A stretch of 64,000 bases of DNA from Planctomycetota bacterium (GTDB lineage: Bacteria; Planctomycetota; SZUA-567; H5-PLA8), in the NCBI GenBank assembly GCA_023150555.1, contig JAKLKQ010000018.1:47220-111219 (forward strand). The letters are read 5' to 3'. Positions 17,187 to 26,237 of the stretch are shown in pieces. The translations under genes and the position numbers were made by a program. The notes beneath the pieces were generated by a model. The model saw only the letters and a program-made list of their open reading frames with translations. It searched no databases and was not told where the DNA came from. Position 1 is the first letter of the stretch; every line of letters starts with the position of its first letter.

Positions 17187-17942
17187 CTAGAGGTAGTTCA
17201 ACCGCCGCGCTTCGGCGGCGGCGAAGTGCGCGGCTTCGGCTTCGGCGCTGCGCTTGCGCGCTTCCTGTTCGCGCAACTCCGCGCGCGCGCGGCGGGCCCA
17301 AGCGAGCATCCCGGTGTGCAGCGAACGCGCCGCGTCGAGCGCCAGGTTGCCGTGCAGCGAATGCGCCTCCCAGGCAGGAGCGTGCGCGATCCATTTACGC
17401 GTGGCTTTCAACTCGCGGACGACCGGGATGTCGTTCGTGCAGTTGATGAAGGCCTTGAGGATGCTGAGGTGCTCGTCCAAGTGCCGGGCCAACTCGGTGA
17501 GCCACGCGTCGGCTTCGTGCGGGAACGCGACGGGCTCGAGGAAGTGAAAGCGCGCCAGCGCCACGGCCGGCTGGTGCGCGACTTCCTCGCGCGTGGGCGG
17601 ATTGAGCACCCACGACGTCAGGGCCTGGCGTCCGATCTCGGTGACGAAGTACAGGCTGGCGGGGCGCGCGTGGGCCTTCTCGTGCTTCACCTCGACGACC
17701 CAGCGCCACTTCGCGAGCTGCTTCAGCGCGCGGTAGACGCTGCCGGGTTCGGGCGCGAAATGCCGCAGCGGCGAATCGGCCACCGCGCGGCGCAGTTCGC
17801 ACGCGCGCATGTGTTTATTGGAAAGCAGCCCCAGCAGCACGAAGCGTAGTACGCAAAGCGTATCCATTTCCACGGATGCGTTCGGCGCGGTGAAAGCGAA
17901 GGGCGCGGGGGGCGCCTTCGGGGTGGTCGCTGGTAGGCTCAT
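17187..17942 (-). CDS. PadR-family transcriptional regulator
   Basis: A 251-residue protein with a PadR winged helix at about 28-105 (VLRFVLLGLLSNKHMRACELRRAV, PGSVYRALKQLAKWRWVVEV, LYFVTEIGRQALTSWV) and a long helical C-terminal part typical of the dimerising Vir_act_alpha_C type (EPVAFPHEADAWLTELARHLDEHLSILKAF). An N-terminal extension of about 25 residues and a charged tail are extra. The ATG has a strong GAGGAGG site. It diverges from the radical SAM gene with a 101-bp intergenic region carrying a direct repeat, so it may control that gene and itself. Confidence 0.85.
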   Translation of the reverse strand: MSLPATTPKAPPAPFAFTAPNASVEMDTLCVLRFVLLGLLSNKHMRACELRRAVADSPLRHFAPEPGSVYRALKQLAKWRWVVEVKHEKAHARPASLYFVTEIGRQALTSWVLNPPTREEVAHQPAVALARFHFLEPVAFPHEADAWLTELARHLDEHLSILKAFINCTNDIPVVRELKATRKWIAHAPAWEAHSLHGNLALDAARSLHTGMLAWARRARAELREQEARKRSAEAEAAHFAAAEARRLNYL

Positions 17943-17966
17943 GGGCGGATCCTCCTCGGGCGAATT

Positions 17967-17996
17967 GACGATTTACGAAGGGCGAAGGACGATTTA
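17967..17996. promoter_or_regulatory. Direct repeat between divergent PadR and radical SAM genes (operator candidate)
   Basis: GACGATTTA occurs at 17967-17975 and again at 17988-17996, 21 bp apart (two helical turns), in an otherwise AT-poor region. A nearby GGACGTCC palindrome lies at 18018-18025. These could be operators, but the sequence also resembles the word-like repeats elsewhere in the window. Confidence 0.3.
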
Positions 17997-18043
17997 AAAA
18001 GGGTAGAGCGCGGAGCGGACGTCCTCGCGCGGAGGAATCCAGC

Positions 18044-19210
18044 ATGGCAGGCCATCCGGTGAACATGATGCACGGCGGACCCGGCGGGCCGGGCGCGACG
18101 GACTTCGACCGCGCGCCGTTTCTGCTCATCTGGGAAATTACGCAGGCCTGCGGGCTGGCGTGCCGGCACTGCCGCGCCGAGGCTGTCGATACGCGCAGCC
18201 CGCTGGAGCTGACTACCGACGAGGGGCGCAAGCTGATCGACGACACCGTCGAGATGGGCACGCGCATCATCGTCTTCTCCGGCGGCGATCCGTTCCAGCG
18301 CGCGGACCTGGAGGACCTGATCCGCCACGCCAAATCCAGGAAGATGCGCACCGGCACGATCCCCGCCGCGACGGAGCGCATCACGCCCGAGCGCATCCTT
18401 GCGATGAAGGAGGCGGGGCTGGACCAGTTCGCGCTCTCGCTGGACGGGTACACGGCGAAGCAGCACGATACGTTTCGCGGGATTCAGGGCGCCTTCGGCG
18501 CGACGCTGGCCGGCGCCAAGCGCGTGCGCGAAGCAGGGATGGCGCTGCAGATCAACACCGTCTTCGGGACGTGGAACTACGAGAGCTTCGACCAGCTGTG
18601 CGCGCTGGTCGAAAGCCTGGGCATCGCGTTCTGGGAAGTCTTCTTCCTGGTGCCGACGGGCCGCGGCACGGACCTGGAGTGCCTGAAGCCGGAGAAGTAC
18701 GAACTGCTCTTCGCGAAGATCCACGCGGTGCAGAAGCGCGCGCCGTTCATCGTCAAGATCACCGAGGCGCCGCACTACCGCATGTACGTCGCGGAGGCCG
18801 AGAAGAAGAACCGCGCCGCGGAAGCCGGGCCCGTGGGCCAGCGCGTGAAGCATCTGCTCGCGCGCGAGACCGGCCCAGGCGGCAGCATGGGCCAGGCGCC
18901 CAAGGGCGTGAACAGCGGGAAGGGGTTCGTCTTCGTCAGCCACGTCGGCGAGATCTTTCCCAGCGGGTTCCTGCCGATACGCGCCGGCAACGTGCGCACG
19001 GATGCGCTGGCCGACGTCTACCGCAACTCGGAGGTCTTCCGCGCGCTGCGCGATCCGAGGCGCCTGAAGGGGCGCTGCGGCCGGTGCAACTACAACGACC
19101 TGTGCGGCGGTTCGCGGTCGCGCGCCTATGCGCTGACCGGCGACTACCTGGCGGAGGACGAGGCCTGTTCGTACGTCCCGCCGGACCGGCCGGGCGTACA
19201 CGCCACGTAG
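18044..19210 (+). CDS. Radical SAM/SPASM-type protein, haem d1/AhbD-like subgroup
   Basis: A 388-residue radical SAM enzyme. The 4Fe-4S/SAM motif CxxxCxxC is at Cys36, Cys40 and Cys43 (WEITQACGLACRHCRAE), GGDP follows as IVFSGGDPFQR, and the C-terminus has SPASM/twitch-like cysteines C345, C348, C354 and C375 (GRCGRCNYNDLCGGSRSRAYA, EACSYVP). The opening DFDRAPFLLIWEITQACGLACRHCRA is typical of the putative haem d1/AhbD-related group. These enzymes modify peptides or porphyrins; the substrate here is not shown by neighbours. GGAGGA lies upstream of the ATG. It diverges from the PadR gene, which may regulate it. Confidence 0.88.
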   Translation: MAGHPVNMMHGGPGGPGATDFDRAPFLLIWEITQACGLACRHCRAEAVDTRSPLELTTDEGRKLIDDTVEMGTRIIVFSGGDPFQRADLEDLIRHAKSRKMRTGTIPAATERITPERILAMKEAGLDQFALSLDGYTAKQHDTFRGIQGAFGATLAGAKRVREAGMALQINTVFGTWNYESFDQLCALVESLGIAFWEVFFLVPTGRGTDLECLKPEKYELLFAKIHAVQKRAPFIVKITEAPHYRMYVAEAEKKNRAAEAGPVGQRVKHLLARETGPGGSMGQAPKGVNSGKGFVFVSHVGEIFPSGFLPIRAGNVRTDALADVYRNSEVFRALRDPRRLKGRCGRCNYNDLCGGSRSRAYALTGDYLAEDEACSYVPPDRPGVHAT

Positions 19211-19843
19211 GGGAGGGGCGTTCGCGTTCGCGCGGCGAATATTTTCCGCGCGTCTGACTATTTTCTTTCTCCGCGTTCGCTTTGCGTATCCTCTGCTTCG
19301 CCGCTCCTTTCGTTGTCCTTCGATTCGATTCGCTTCGTCCTGCGCACGTCTTTTATTGGATATGGCGACACCCAGGCGTCACCTCGTACGCGCGCACCGC
19401 CGGCAAAGGCGGCACGCCAACGCACGACCCTCACGTAATGGGCCACAGCTCCACGTCGGGGTTCTTCCGCGCGTACAGCTTGGCGCGCGGTCCCTTGCCC
19501 GGCCGGCAAGCCGGCAGCCGGGGAGGGGTGCACTCCGCCCGCTTCCACCCCCTGCTGCCGTTACCTTTATATACGCTCTTTGAGTCATAAATGTCAATAT
19601 AAATTCATATAAAATAATATAAATAGTTAGCAAATAAATAGGTTATAATATGACGAATTATGACTGCTTCGTGGCGCACACAGATTGCCGGATTTCGTAC
19701 TGGCATTCCCCGGTTTCCGGTGTGGTTTACGTGCAGGAGACAAGCGCAATCTCGTCGAAATATCATGTAAAAATATGTAAAGAATGAACGAATTCGCCGA
19801 AGGGCCCGGGGCGGACGATCGAGTTGGCGCCCGCGCCGGTAGC
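19211..19843. other. Gene-free region with AT-rich segment
   Basis: 633 bases without a supported gene. Positions 19258-19340 are simple TTCGC/CTTTCG-rich sequence. On the minus strand about 19440-19570 translates to a short protein-like end (KLYARKNPDVELWPIT followed by a stop), perhaps a decayed gene end. 19565-19660 is strikingly AT-rich, with TATAAT at 19644-19649, unlike the rest of the window. No RNA gene was recognised. Confidence 0.5.
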
Positions 19844-21241
19844 CTACCGAAATGCGTAGGCCAGCATGCCCAGCACGGCGCAGGCGAGCAGCGTCTTGCC
19901 CATGCCCACGTGGAAGCGCAGCATCGCCACCATGGCCGCCACCGCCAGGACCAGGGTGACCGGGTTGAGGGTGCTCCAGTCGGGAGCGGGGAGGTGCAGG
20001 GGTCCGCAGGTCCACTCGTCCACGGTGGCGAAGAGCGTATGGATGGCGAACCAGAGCGCCAGGTTCAGGATTACGCCGACGACCGAGGCCGTGATGGCGG
20101 ACAGTGCGCAGGCCAGGTGCCGGTTGCCGCGCAGGGCTTCCACGTAAGGCGCGCCCAGGAAGATCCAGAAGAAGCACGGCACGAACGTGACCCACGTGGT
20201 GAGCACCGCGGCCAGCGTGCCGGCGAGCATGGGATGGAGCGCGCCCGGGTCGCGGTACGCGCCCATGAAGCCGACGAACTGCACGACCTGGATCAGCGGG
20301 CCGGGCGTCGTCTCCGCCATGCCCAGCCCGTCGAGCATCTCGCCGGGCTTCAGCCAGTGGTACGTGTGGACGGCCTCCTGCGCCATGTAGGCCAGCACCG
20401 CGTACGCGCCTCCGAAGGTGACCACGGCGGCCTTGCTGAAGTAGAGGCCCACCTCCGCGTACACGCTGTCCTGCCCGCAGGCGCTCAGGACAATGCCCAG
20501 CGGCCCGAACCAGAGCAGCAGGAAAGTGACCGAAACGGTGAAAAAGCGCCGCCAGGACGGCTGCGTGTGGGTGAGCGTGTCTTCGTCGAGCAGCGCGTCG
20601 AGGACTGGCTTGCCATCCGTCTTTGCCGCGGGTCCGCGCACCACCGCGAAGACCTCCGGCCAGAAGCGCCCGCCCAGCACGCCGATCAGGAACGCGCCGC
20701 CGATGATGGCCGGGAATGGCACGCCGAACAGGAAGATGCCGACGAAGGCCGCGCCGGCCAGGACGTACATCGCGAGGTTTCGGAGCGCGCGCTTGCCTAT
20801 GCGCTGCATGGCTTCGACGACGACGGCGAGGACGGCCGGCTTGAGCCCGTAGAACAGCGCCTGGACAAAGCTCGCGTCATGGAACCCGGTGTAGAGAAGG
20901 CTCAGGGCCAGGATGGCGACGAACCCGGGCAGGACGAACAGCGTGCCGGCCATCAGGCCACCCTTGGTCCGGTGCATCAGCCACCCGATGTAGGTGGCGA
21001 GCTGCTGGGCCTCGGGCCCGGGCAGGAGCATGCAGTAGTTCAGCGCGTGCAGGAAGCGGCTCTCGCTGATCCAGCGCTTCTCTTCGACGAGTATCCGATG
21101 CATGACCGCGATCTGGCCCGCAGGCCCGCCGAAGCTGTTCAGCGCGACCCTGCTCCAGACGCGGAATGCTTCGCGCATGGAAATGCCGTGGTCCTTGCGC
21201 GGCGCAGGTGCGGCGTTGTCCGGTTCGGCGACCTGGGACAT
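19844..21241 (-). CDS. chrA: ChrA-type chromate transporter
   Basis: A 465-residue two-domain CHR-family membrane protein. Each half has the family signature: FGGPAGQIAVMHRILVEEKRWI...ALNYCMLLPGPEAQQLATYIGW in the first, and FGGAYAVLAYMAQEAV...LDGLGMAETTPGPLIQVVQFVGFMGAYR in the second. Around ten hydrophobic segments are seen. ChrA proteins export chromate, probably coupled to proton motive force, and protect against it. No ChrB regulator or other metal gene is adjacent. The gene is monocistronic, diverging from the glycosyltransferase. Confidence 0.93.
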   Translation of the reverse strand: MSQVAEPDNAAPAPRKDHGISMREAFRVWSRVALNSFGGPAGQIAVMHRILVEEKRWISESRFLHALNYCMLLPGPEAQQLATYIGWLMHRTKGGLMAGTLFVLPGFVAILALSLLYTGFHDASFVQALFYGLKPAVLAVVVEAMQRIGKRALRNLAMYVLAGAAFVGIFLFGVPFPAIIGGAFLIGVLGGRFWPEVFAVVRGPAAKTDGKPVLDALLDEDTLTHTQPSWRRFFTVSVTFLLLWFGPLGIVLSACGQDSVYAEVGLYFSKAAVVTFGGAYAVLAYMAQEAVHTYHWLKPGEMLDGLGMAETTPGPLIQVVQFVGFMGAYRDPGALHPMLAGTLAAVLTTWVTFVPCFFWIFLGAPYVEALRGNRHLACALSAITASVVGVILNLALWFAIHTLFATVDEWTCGPLHLPAPDWSTLNPVTLVLAVAAMVAMLRFHVGMGKTLLACAVLGMLAYAFR

Positions 21242-21696
21242 GGGGTTACCGTACTTGGGGAGCGAGGGACGGGAGCGGAATCATGGAGCCTTCTCTTTCG
21301 ATGCGCGGCCGGCCCGGGGTCGGGTCCGCCGGCGCGCTGCCCGTTCTTGTGTGCCGAAGCAGGCACTATACACAAGCGACGCCGCAGCGGATATTTCAAT
21401 AATCGCGGCGCTCTAACCCCCGAATTCCGCGCGTTTTGTGCAACCTCCGCGGTGCGTCGGCCGTCTCTTATCTTATGCCTTCAGGCGGCGCCTTCGGGCC
21501 CGGCAAAGAGTGACTGGACCAAGCCGCAAGTGTTTGATAATTAGGTACTTAGAACGGTTCAAAAGGGCTGCTAGGTGCCGGGTTTCCGGCGGGGGCGTGG
21601 ATCATCGGGCTGAAACCGGAAGACTTCTCCGACCGCCACACCGCGCAGTTCCTGCGCGAGCACGAACCGGTCTGCGCGGCGCACTGCTACCGCCTG
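21242..21696. other. Intergenic region between chrA and glycosyltransferase
   Basis: No separate gene is seen between the two divergent genes. The last 96 bases (from 21601) are in frame with the glycosyltransferase and look coding (IIGLKPEDFSDRHTAQFL), so its real start may be upstream. The remainder is unremarkable; the region around 21530-21560 is locally AT-rich and could hold a promoter. Confidence 0.45.
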
Positions 21697-23592
21697 GTGC
21701 GGCTGTTCCTGCCGCTGACGGTGGCGCAGATCGCGTTCTACCTGCTCTTCGCGCTGGCGCTGCTGGTCTTCTACGCGCACGACTACAAGGTCTGCTACAC
21801 GGTGCTGACGTTCGCGCTGTGCGGCGCGTACGGGCTGATGGTCGTCTTCCGGCTGGTCTCGGTGGCCCTGGCGCTGCTCAAGGCCGCGCTGGGGCGGCCC
21901 GACGAGCACCGCATCGGGCTCGACGAGTTGAAAGCGCTGAAGGACGCCGACCTGCCCGTCTACACGATCCTGGTGCCGATGTACAAGGAGCCCGAGGTCG
22001 CGCAGAAGATCGCGCGCTACATGACGGAGCTCGACTACCCGCAGGACAAGCTCGACGTGAAGTTGCTGCTCGAGGAGGACGACCCCGAGACGCGGCAGAA
22101 GATCGGCGAGATCATGGACAAGCTGCCGAGTTGCTTCGAGGTCATCGTCTGCAAGTCGGTGCCGAAGGGCGAACCCAAGACCAAGCCGCGCGCCTGCAAC
22201 TGGGGCCTGGAGCGCGCCAAGGGCGAGTACCTGGTGATCTACGACGCCGAGGACCGCCCCGACGGCGACCAGCTCAAGAAGGCCGTCGTCGCCTTCCGGC
22301 GGCTCGAGAAGGACGGCAAGAAGGCCGTCGCGTGCCTTCAGGCGAAACTCAACTACTTCAACGCGAAGCAGAACGCGCTGACGCGCTTCTTCACGCTCGA
22401 GTACACCAACTGGTTCGACCTCTTCCTGCCCGGCCTGCACGCCCTGTACATCCCCATCCCGCTGGGCGGCACCAGCAACCACTTCAAGACGTCGGTGATC
22501 AAGGAACTGGGCGGCTGGGATCCCTTCAACGTCACCGAGGACTGCGACCTGGGCATGCGCCTGGCGCGCCGCAAGTACCGCACCGAAGTGCTGGACTCGA
22601 CGACCTGGGAGGAAGCCAACAGCCGCGTCGGCAACTGGGTGCGCCAGCGCAGCCGCTGGATCAAGGGCTACTTCCAGACGCACCTGGTCCATACGCGCGA
22701 CAGCTTCGTCCCGCCGCTGCTGCTGGGGTGGTTCTTCTGGTGGCTGATGGGCGAGATCGCGCTGATCCTAAGCGGCGCAGACGGCCGCCAGCCCAGCGCG
22801 GGCGTGCTGGCCGTCAGCGGCCCGGCGTGGTGGGTCTGCGCCTTCGGCTGCGCCGCCAGCCTGGGCCTGGGGCTGTGGCAGCTCGGCGCGCGGGTGCTCG
22901 CGTGGCTGCGCAAATCGCCCGTGCACGCCGAGGGGCGCCTGGGCTTCTACGACGCGCTGACCTTCCGCCTCACCGTGGGCGGCATGTCCCTGATGCTGCT
23001 CTTGAACCTGCTCTTCTGGCCGATCGCGCTGGGATACCTCTTCCGCGAGCCCATCGGCAACGCGCTGCCCGCGGCGGTCGCCGACTACCCGATCGATCTC
23101 TTCGAAGGCCATACGCTTCGCGAAGTGCTGACGAAGGACTGGCGCCTGTACTACGACCGCGTGACGGTGGAAGGCTACGAAGGCACCACGGTCTACACCG
23201 TCGCGGCCGATTGGTGGGGCAACCGCAAGAGCTGGGCGCAGGCGCAAGAGGCGCTGAAGGTGATCGACGAGTGGTCATACTACTCGCAGCTCTTGTATCC
23301 CGTCGCCGTCGGCCTGTTCCTCGCGAACCTGGTCTTCGTGCTGCTGGGGCTGGTCTCGTGCGCCAAGCGCGGGCTGTGGGGGCTGGCGCCGTTCGCGCTG
23401 GCGATGCCCGCGTACTGGGTGCTGATCTCCATCGCCGCGGTCAAGGGCGCGCTGCAGCTGGGCACCAACCCGTACTACTGGGAGAAGACCGTGCACGGCT
23501 TCGCGCAACCCCCGGGGCCCGACGGGAACATGCCCGGCGGGGGCGGCGGCCCGGGCAAGCACGCGAACGCCACCTACACGCCTGCGGATTGA
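21697..23592 (+). CDS. Membrane glycosyltransferase family 2 (cellulose-synthase-like)
   Basis: A processive-type GT2 enzyme, 631 residues from the GTG at 21697. The catalytic domain has VYTILVPMYKEPEV, LEEDDPETR, VIYDAEDRPDG (the DxD-like site), TSNHFKTSVIKELGGWDPFNVTEDCDLG (TED) and the Q(Q/R)xRW motif as VRQRSRWIKGY. Membrane segments lie at the N-terminus and in several places after residue 330. It probably makes or exports a polysaccharide at the inner membrane. The start is uncertain: coding-like residues continue upstream to about 21601 but no ATG, GTG or TTG is there. It is followed 4 nt later by a secreted PA14 protein, suggesting coupled translation. Confidence 0.9.
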   Translation: MRLFLPLTVAQIAFYLLFALALLVFYAHDYKVCYTVLTFALCGAYGLMVVFRLVSVALALLKAALGRPDEHRIGLDELKALKDADLPVYTILVPMYKEPEVAQKIARYMTELDYPQDKLDVKLLLEEDDPETRQKIGEIMDKLPSCFEVIVCKSVPKGEPKTKPRACNWGLERAKGEYLVIYDAEDRPDGDQLKKAVVAFRRLEKDGKKAVACLQAKLNYFNAKQNALTRFFTLEYTNWFDLFLPGLHALYIPIPLGGTSNHFKTSVIKELGGWDPFNVTEDCDLGMRLARRKYRTEVLDSTTWEEANSRVGNWVRQRSRWIKGYFQTHLVHTRDSFVPPLLLGWFFWWLMGEIALILSGADGRQPSAGVLAVSGPAWWVCAFGCAASLGLGLWQLGARVLAWLRKSPVHAEGRLGFYDALTFRLTVGGMSLMLLLNLLFWPIALGYLFREPIGNALPAAVADYPIDLFEGHTLREVLTKDWRLYYDRVTVEGYEGTTVYTVAADWWGNRKSWAQAQEALKVIDEWSYYSQLLYPVAVGLFLANLVFVLLGLVSCAKRGLWGLAPFALAMPAYWVLISIAAVKGALQLGTNPYYWEKTVHGFAQPPGPDGNMPGGGGGPGKHANATYTPAD

Positions 23593-23596
23593 GCGG

Positions 23597-26191
23597 ATGA
23601 TGACGCGCGCCACGTGGACAGACGTAAAGCGTAAGCACATGCGGCGCCTTGCCGCGTGCGCGCTGGCCCTGTGCGCCTTCGCCTGCCGGGCGGAAGACGG
23701 CGGCGCGCAGCCCGAGCCCCTGCCCGAAGCGCTCGCCAAGTGGTCCGACCCCGCCTACACCAAGCGCTACATCCTCAAGGTCGCGCCCGCACCCAAGGCC
23801 GGCGCGGCGGGCCTGCAGGGCGAGCCCTCCATCGCGAAGATCTACCTGCCGCTGAAGACCTTCGAGCCCGAGAAGCCGGCGAACGCGGCCGGCGCGGCGG
23901 GCGAAGCGCCCGCGCCGCGCGTCGAGGACCTGCTGCTGCTTGGCGAGGACGGCTCGCAGCAGGCCGTCTTCGTGCGCCCGGTGAAGAACGGCCGCGAGGT
24001 CGAGGTCGCCTTCGCCACGCGCCCCGGCCACCGCGTCTACGCGCTGTACGCCGGCGCGCCGGACGGCACGGCGGCCGCCAAGAGCGCCGCGAACTTTCGG
24101 CCCAACCGCCTGCACGTAATTCTGCGCGGCCTGCGCGCGCCCACCACGCTGGGCGACAAGCCCGGCGAGGCGCTGGAATCCAAGCAGGTGAAGGAACTGG
24201 AACGCTACGCCATCGAGCTGGGCCGCACGAACGTCACGAACATCGACCACCCGGAGCCGCCCTTCGGACAGCAATTGCCGCCGGAGATCTACCAGCGCTA
24301 CGCAGCGGTGTACGAGGGCTTCCTGCACGCGCCGCTGGACGGGAAATACGGTTTCGCGATCGTCACTCCGGGCGCGGCATTCCTGGATATCGACGGCGAG
24401 GTCGTCTGCGGGAGCGGCAAGTACGACCTCGCGCGCAAGCCCTTCGACGTCACGGGCGAGGTTGATCTGCGCGCGGGCGTGCACCGTGTCGTGCTGCGGT
24501 ATGTGCAGCTGGGCGAGCACGGCGGTGTGCGGCTGTGCTGGCGCCCGCCCGGCGAACGCGACTTCCTGGTCGTCGCGCCGCAGGCCTTCCCGCGTGCGCT
24601 GCCCGCCGAACTGGTCGCCGAGCAGAAGCCCGACGGCGCGCGCGTGCCGTGCGTGCACGTCGAACGCATGGCGCAGTTCCGCGTCGGCCTGCACCGCGGT
24701 TCGGCGAACGCCCGCGAGTGGGTGCAGCTCTTCGTCAAGCCCGTGGACGGCAAGATCGGCGGGTGGGCGGCGGCCGCGGACCCGAACGCGGCTTCGGGCT
24801 GGATGGGCGCGCCCCTGCCGCCGGACGGCGGGCTGGTCTGGGTGCCCGCCGGCGTGGACGTGAACATCGCCGGGCGCGTCGTGCGCTTTCCGCCCGATGA
24901 GGACGGCGGCAAGAACGTCGCCGACCTGACCGGCGGCTTGTCGATCAAGTCCGCGCCGCTGTTCCTGCATCCCGACGAGACCGGGCAGATCTACGTCGAG
25001 ACGGCCATGGAGCCGCTGCCGAAGATCGTGCCCAAGCCGCGCCTGGAGAGCGAGATCCCGCTGCCGCTGGCGCGCCCGCTGGGGCAGTACCGCGTGGCGT
25101 GGCGCCTGGAGAACCAGCAGCCCGTTTCGCCGGTGATAACGTGGGTGATCTGGCGAGACACCGAATGGAAGGACGCCGAGGCCACGCCCGACGCCGCGGG
25201 CAAGCGCACCGTCCGCGTGCCGGTCGAGACCGCCAAGCTGGAGCACCACGCGAAGACGGGCTTCGTGCGGCTGGCCGTACAGCTGAGCATCGGCGGCGTG
25301 CCGATCGAGACGCTGCGCTTCCGCCTGCTGCATTCGCGCGGGACGTGGCCGGGCGCCGTAACGCCGCGCAGCGACGGGCTGAGCTTCGTGCCCGTCAATC
25401 CCGCGGGCTTCGCCGAGGAGTACTACTCGAAGCCCGGCATCCTGCGCCCGAGTTTGGCGCCCGCGAACGCGTCGGAGGAGGGGCAGGAAGCGCCCGCGCT
25501 GCCGCGCGAGGAGGTCCTGGTCGTCGTGCCGCGCGAGGACCCCGCGCAGTACCGCGTCTTCAACCCGCCGGGGCTCGCGCCGCTGCTGAAGGCGAAGAAC
25601 CCGGCCACCGTCTTCCTCGGCGATCCGCTGGTCGAGGCGCCGCCCGAGGCCGACCCGGCGCGCGCGGTGGGCCTGGCCAGCCGCCTGGCCAAGCTGAGAC
25701 CCGAGCGCCCGTGGAGCTGCCGCGTGCTGCCCGGCCCGCACAAGGGCCGCTTCGTCTTCAAGCTGCTGGCCGAGACCGAGGCGTGGCTCGCGCAGCGCGA
25801 CGCCCTGGCGGAGAACGCGCGCGCGGCGGCGGCCCTCGTCAGCGTGGGCGGCGGCGACGCGCAGTGGCAGACGCCCGACCACGAGTTCGAGCGCGGCCTG
25901 GACGTGGTGATCGACCGTCTGCGCGGTTCGGGCGTGCGCGAGCTCTTCTTCGTCGGCGTGCTGCCCGAGCCGGGACGCGCCGAGCAGGGGAAGCTGTACC
26001 AGGAACGCTGGGCCGAGATCGTGCGCCAGCACCGCCTCGACGCGTACGACCTCTTCGGCGAGTGGACTAAGGAGTCCGACTGGATGCGCCGCTTCTCGCT
26101 GGATCCCGAGAACCAGACGCCCACCTACGGCCCCACGCCCGGCAGCGAGAGCCTCGACGAACTCGCCAGGACCATCAACGCGAAACTCTAG
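23597..26191 (+). CDS. Secreted PA14-domain protein with SGNH-like end
   Basis: An 864-residue protein. The signal peptide (MRRLAACALALCAFACRA) starts at an internal ATG at 23639; the upstream ATG at 23597 would add 14 residues. A PA14/GLEYA-like domain sits near 220-345 (YEGFLHAPLDGKYGFAIVTP, DLRAGVHRVVLRYVQ, GGVRLCWRPPGERDF). The last 220 residues resemble an SGNH hydrolase fold (TVFLGDPLVEAP...ELFFVGVLPEPGRAEQGKLYQERW), but GDP replaces GDS, so the Ser nucleophile is missing. PA14 domains often bind sugars. Placed 4 nt after the glycosyltransferase, it probably works on the same polysaccharide outside the membrane. Confidence 0.8.
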   Translation: MMTRATWTDVKRKHMRRLAACALALCAFACRAEDGGAQPEPLPEALAKWSDPAYTKRYILKVAPAPKAGAAGLQGEPSIAKIYLPLKTFEPEKPANAAGAAGEAPAPRVEDLLLLGEDGSQQAVFVRPVKNGREVEVAFATRPGHRVYALYAGAPDGTAAAKSAANFRPNRLHVILRGLRAPTTLGDKPGEALESKQVKELERYAIELGRTNVTNIDHPEPPFGQQLPPEIYQRYAAVYEGFLHAPLDGKYGFAIVTPGAAFLDIDGEVVCGSGKYDLARKPFDVTGEVDLRAGVHRVVLRYVQLGEHGGVRLCWRPPGERDFLVVAPQAFPRALPAELVAEQKPDGARVPCVHVERMAQFRVGLHRGSANAREWVQLFVKPVDGKIGGWAAAADPNAASGWMGAPLPPDGGLVWVPAGVDVNIAGRVVRFPPDEDGGKNVADLTGGLSIKSAPLFLHPDETGQIYVETAMEPLPKIVPKPRLESEIPLPLARPLGQYRVAWRLENQQPVSPVITWVIWRDTEWKDAEATPDAAGKRTVRVPVETAKLEHHAKTGFVRLAVQLSIGGVPIETLRFRLLHSRGTWPGAVTPRSDGLSFVPVNPAGFAEEYYSKPGILRPSLAPANASEEGQEAPALPREEVLVVVPREDPAQYRVFNPPGLAPLLKAKNPATVFLGDPLVEAPPEADPARAVGLASRLAKLRPERPWSCRVLPGPHKGRFVFKLLAETEAWLAQRDALAENARAAAALVSVGGGDAQWQTPDHEFERGLDVVIDRLRGSGVRELFFVGVLPEPGRAEQGKLYQERWAEIVRQHRLDAYDLFGEWTKESDWMRRFSLDPENQTPTYGPTPGSESLDELARTINAKL

Positions 26192-26212
26192 CGATTGCGG
26201 ATTTCGGATTGC
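26192..26212. repeat. AATCCGC-type word repeat
   Basis: Short run of GATTGCGGATTTCGGATTGC directly after a stop codon; the same words recur at 46601-46635, 54501-54527, 55156-55202 and 63891-63923. It is followed by a CACCAAGACGCGAAGAA stretch of similar word-like type. Confidence 0.55.
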
Positions 26213-26237
26213 AGCACCAAGACGCGAAGAAGTTGGT

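Noticed and set aside
23441..26032. Minus-strand frame of 863 residues opposite the PA14 protein
   Set aside because: Shadow with Arg/His/Gln-rich content; the plus strand has signal peptide, PA14 pattern and normal codon use.
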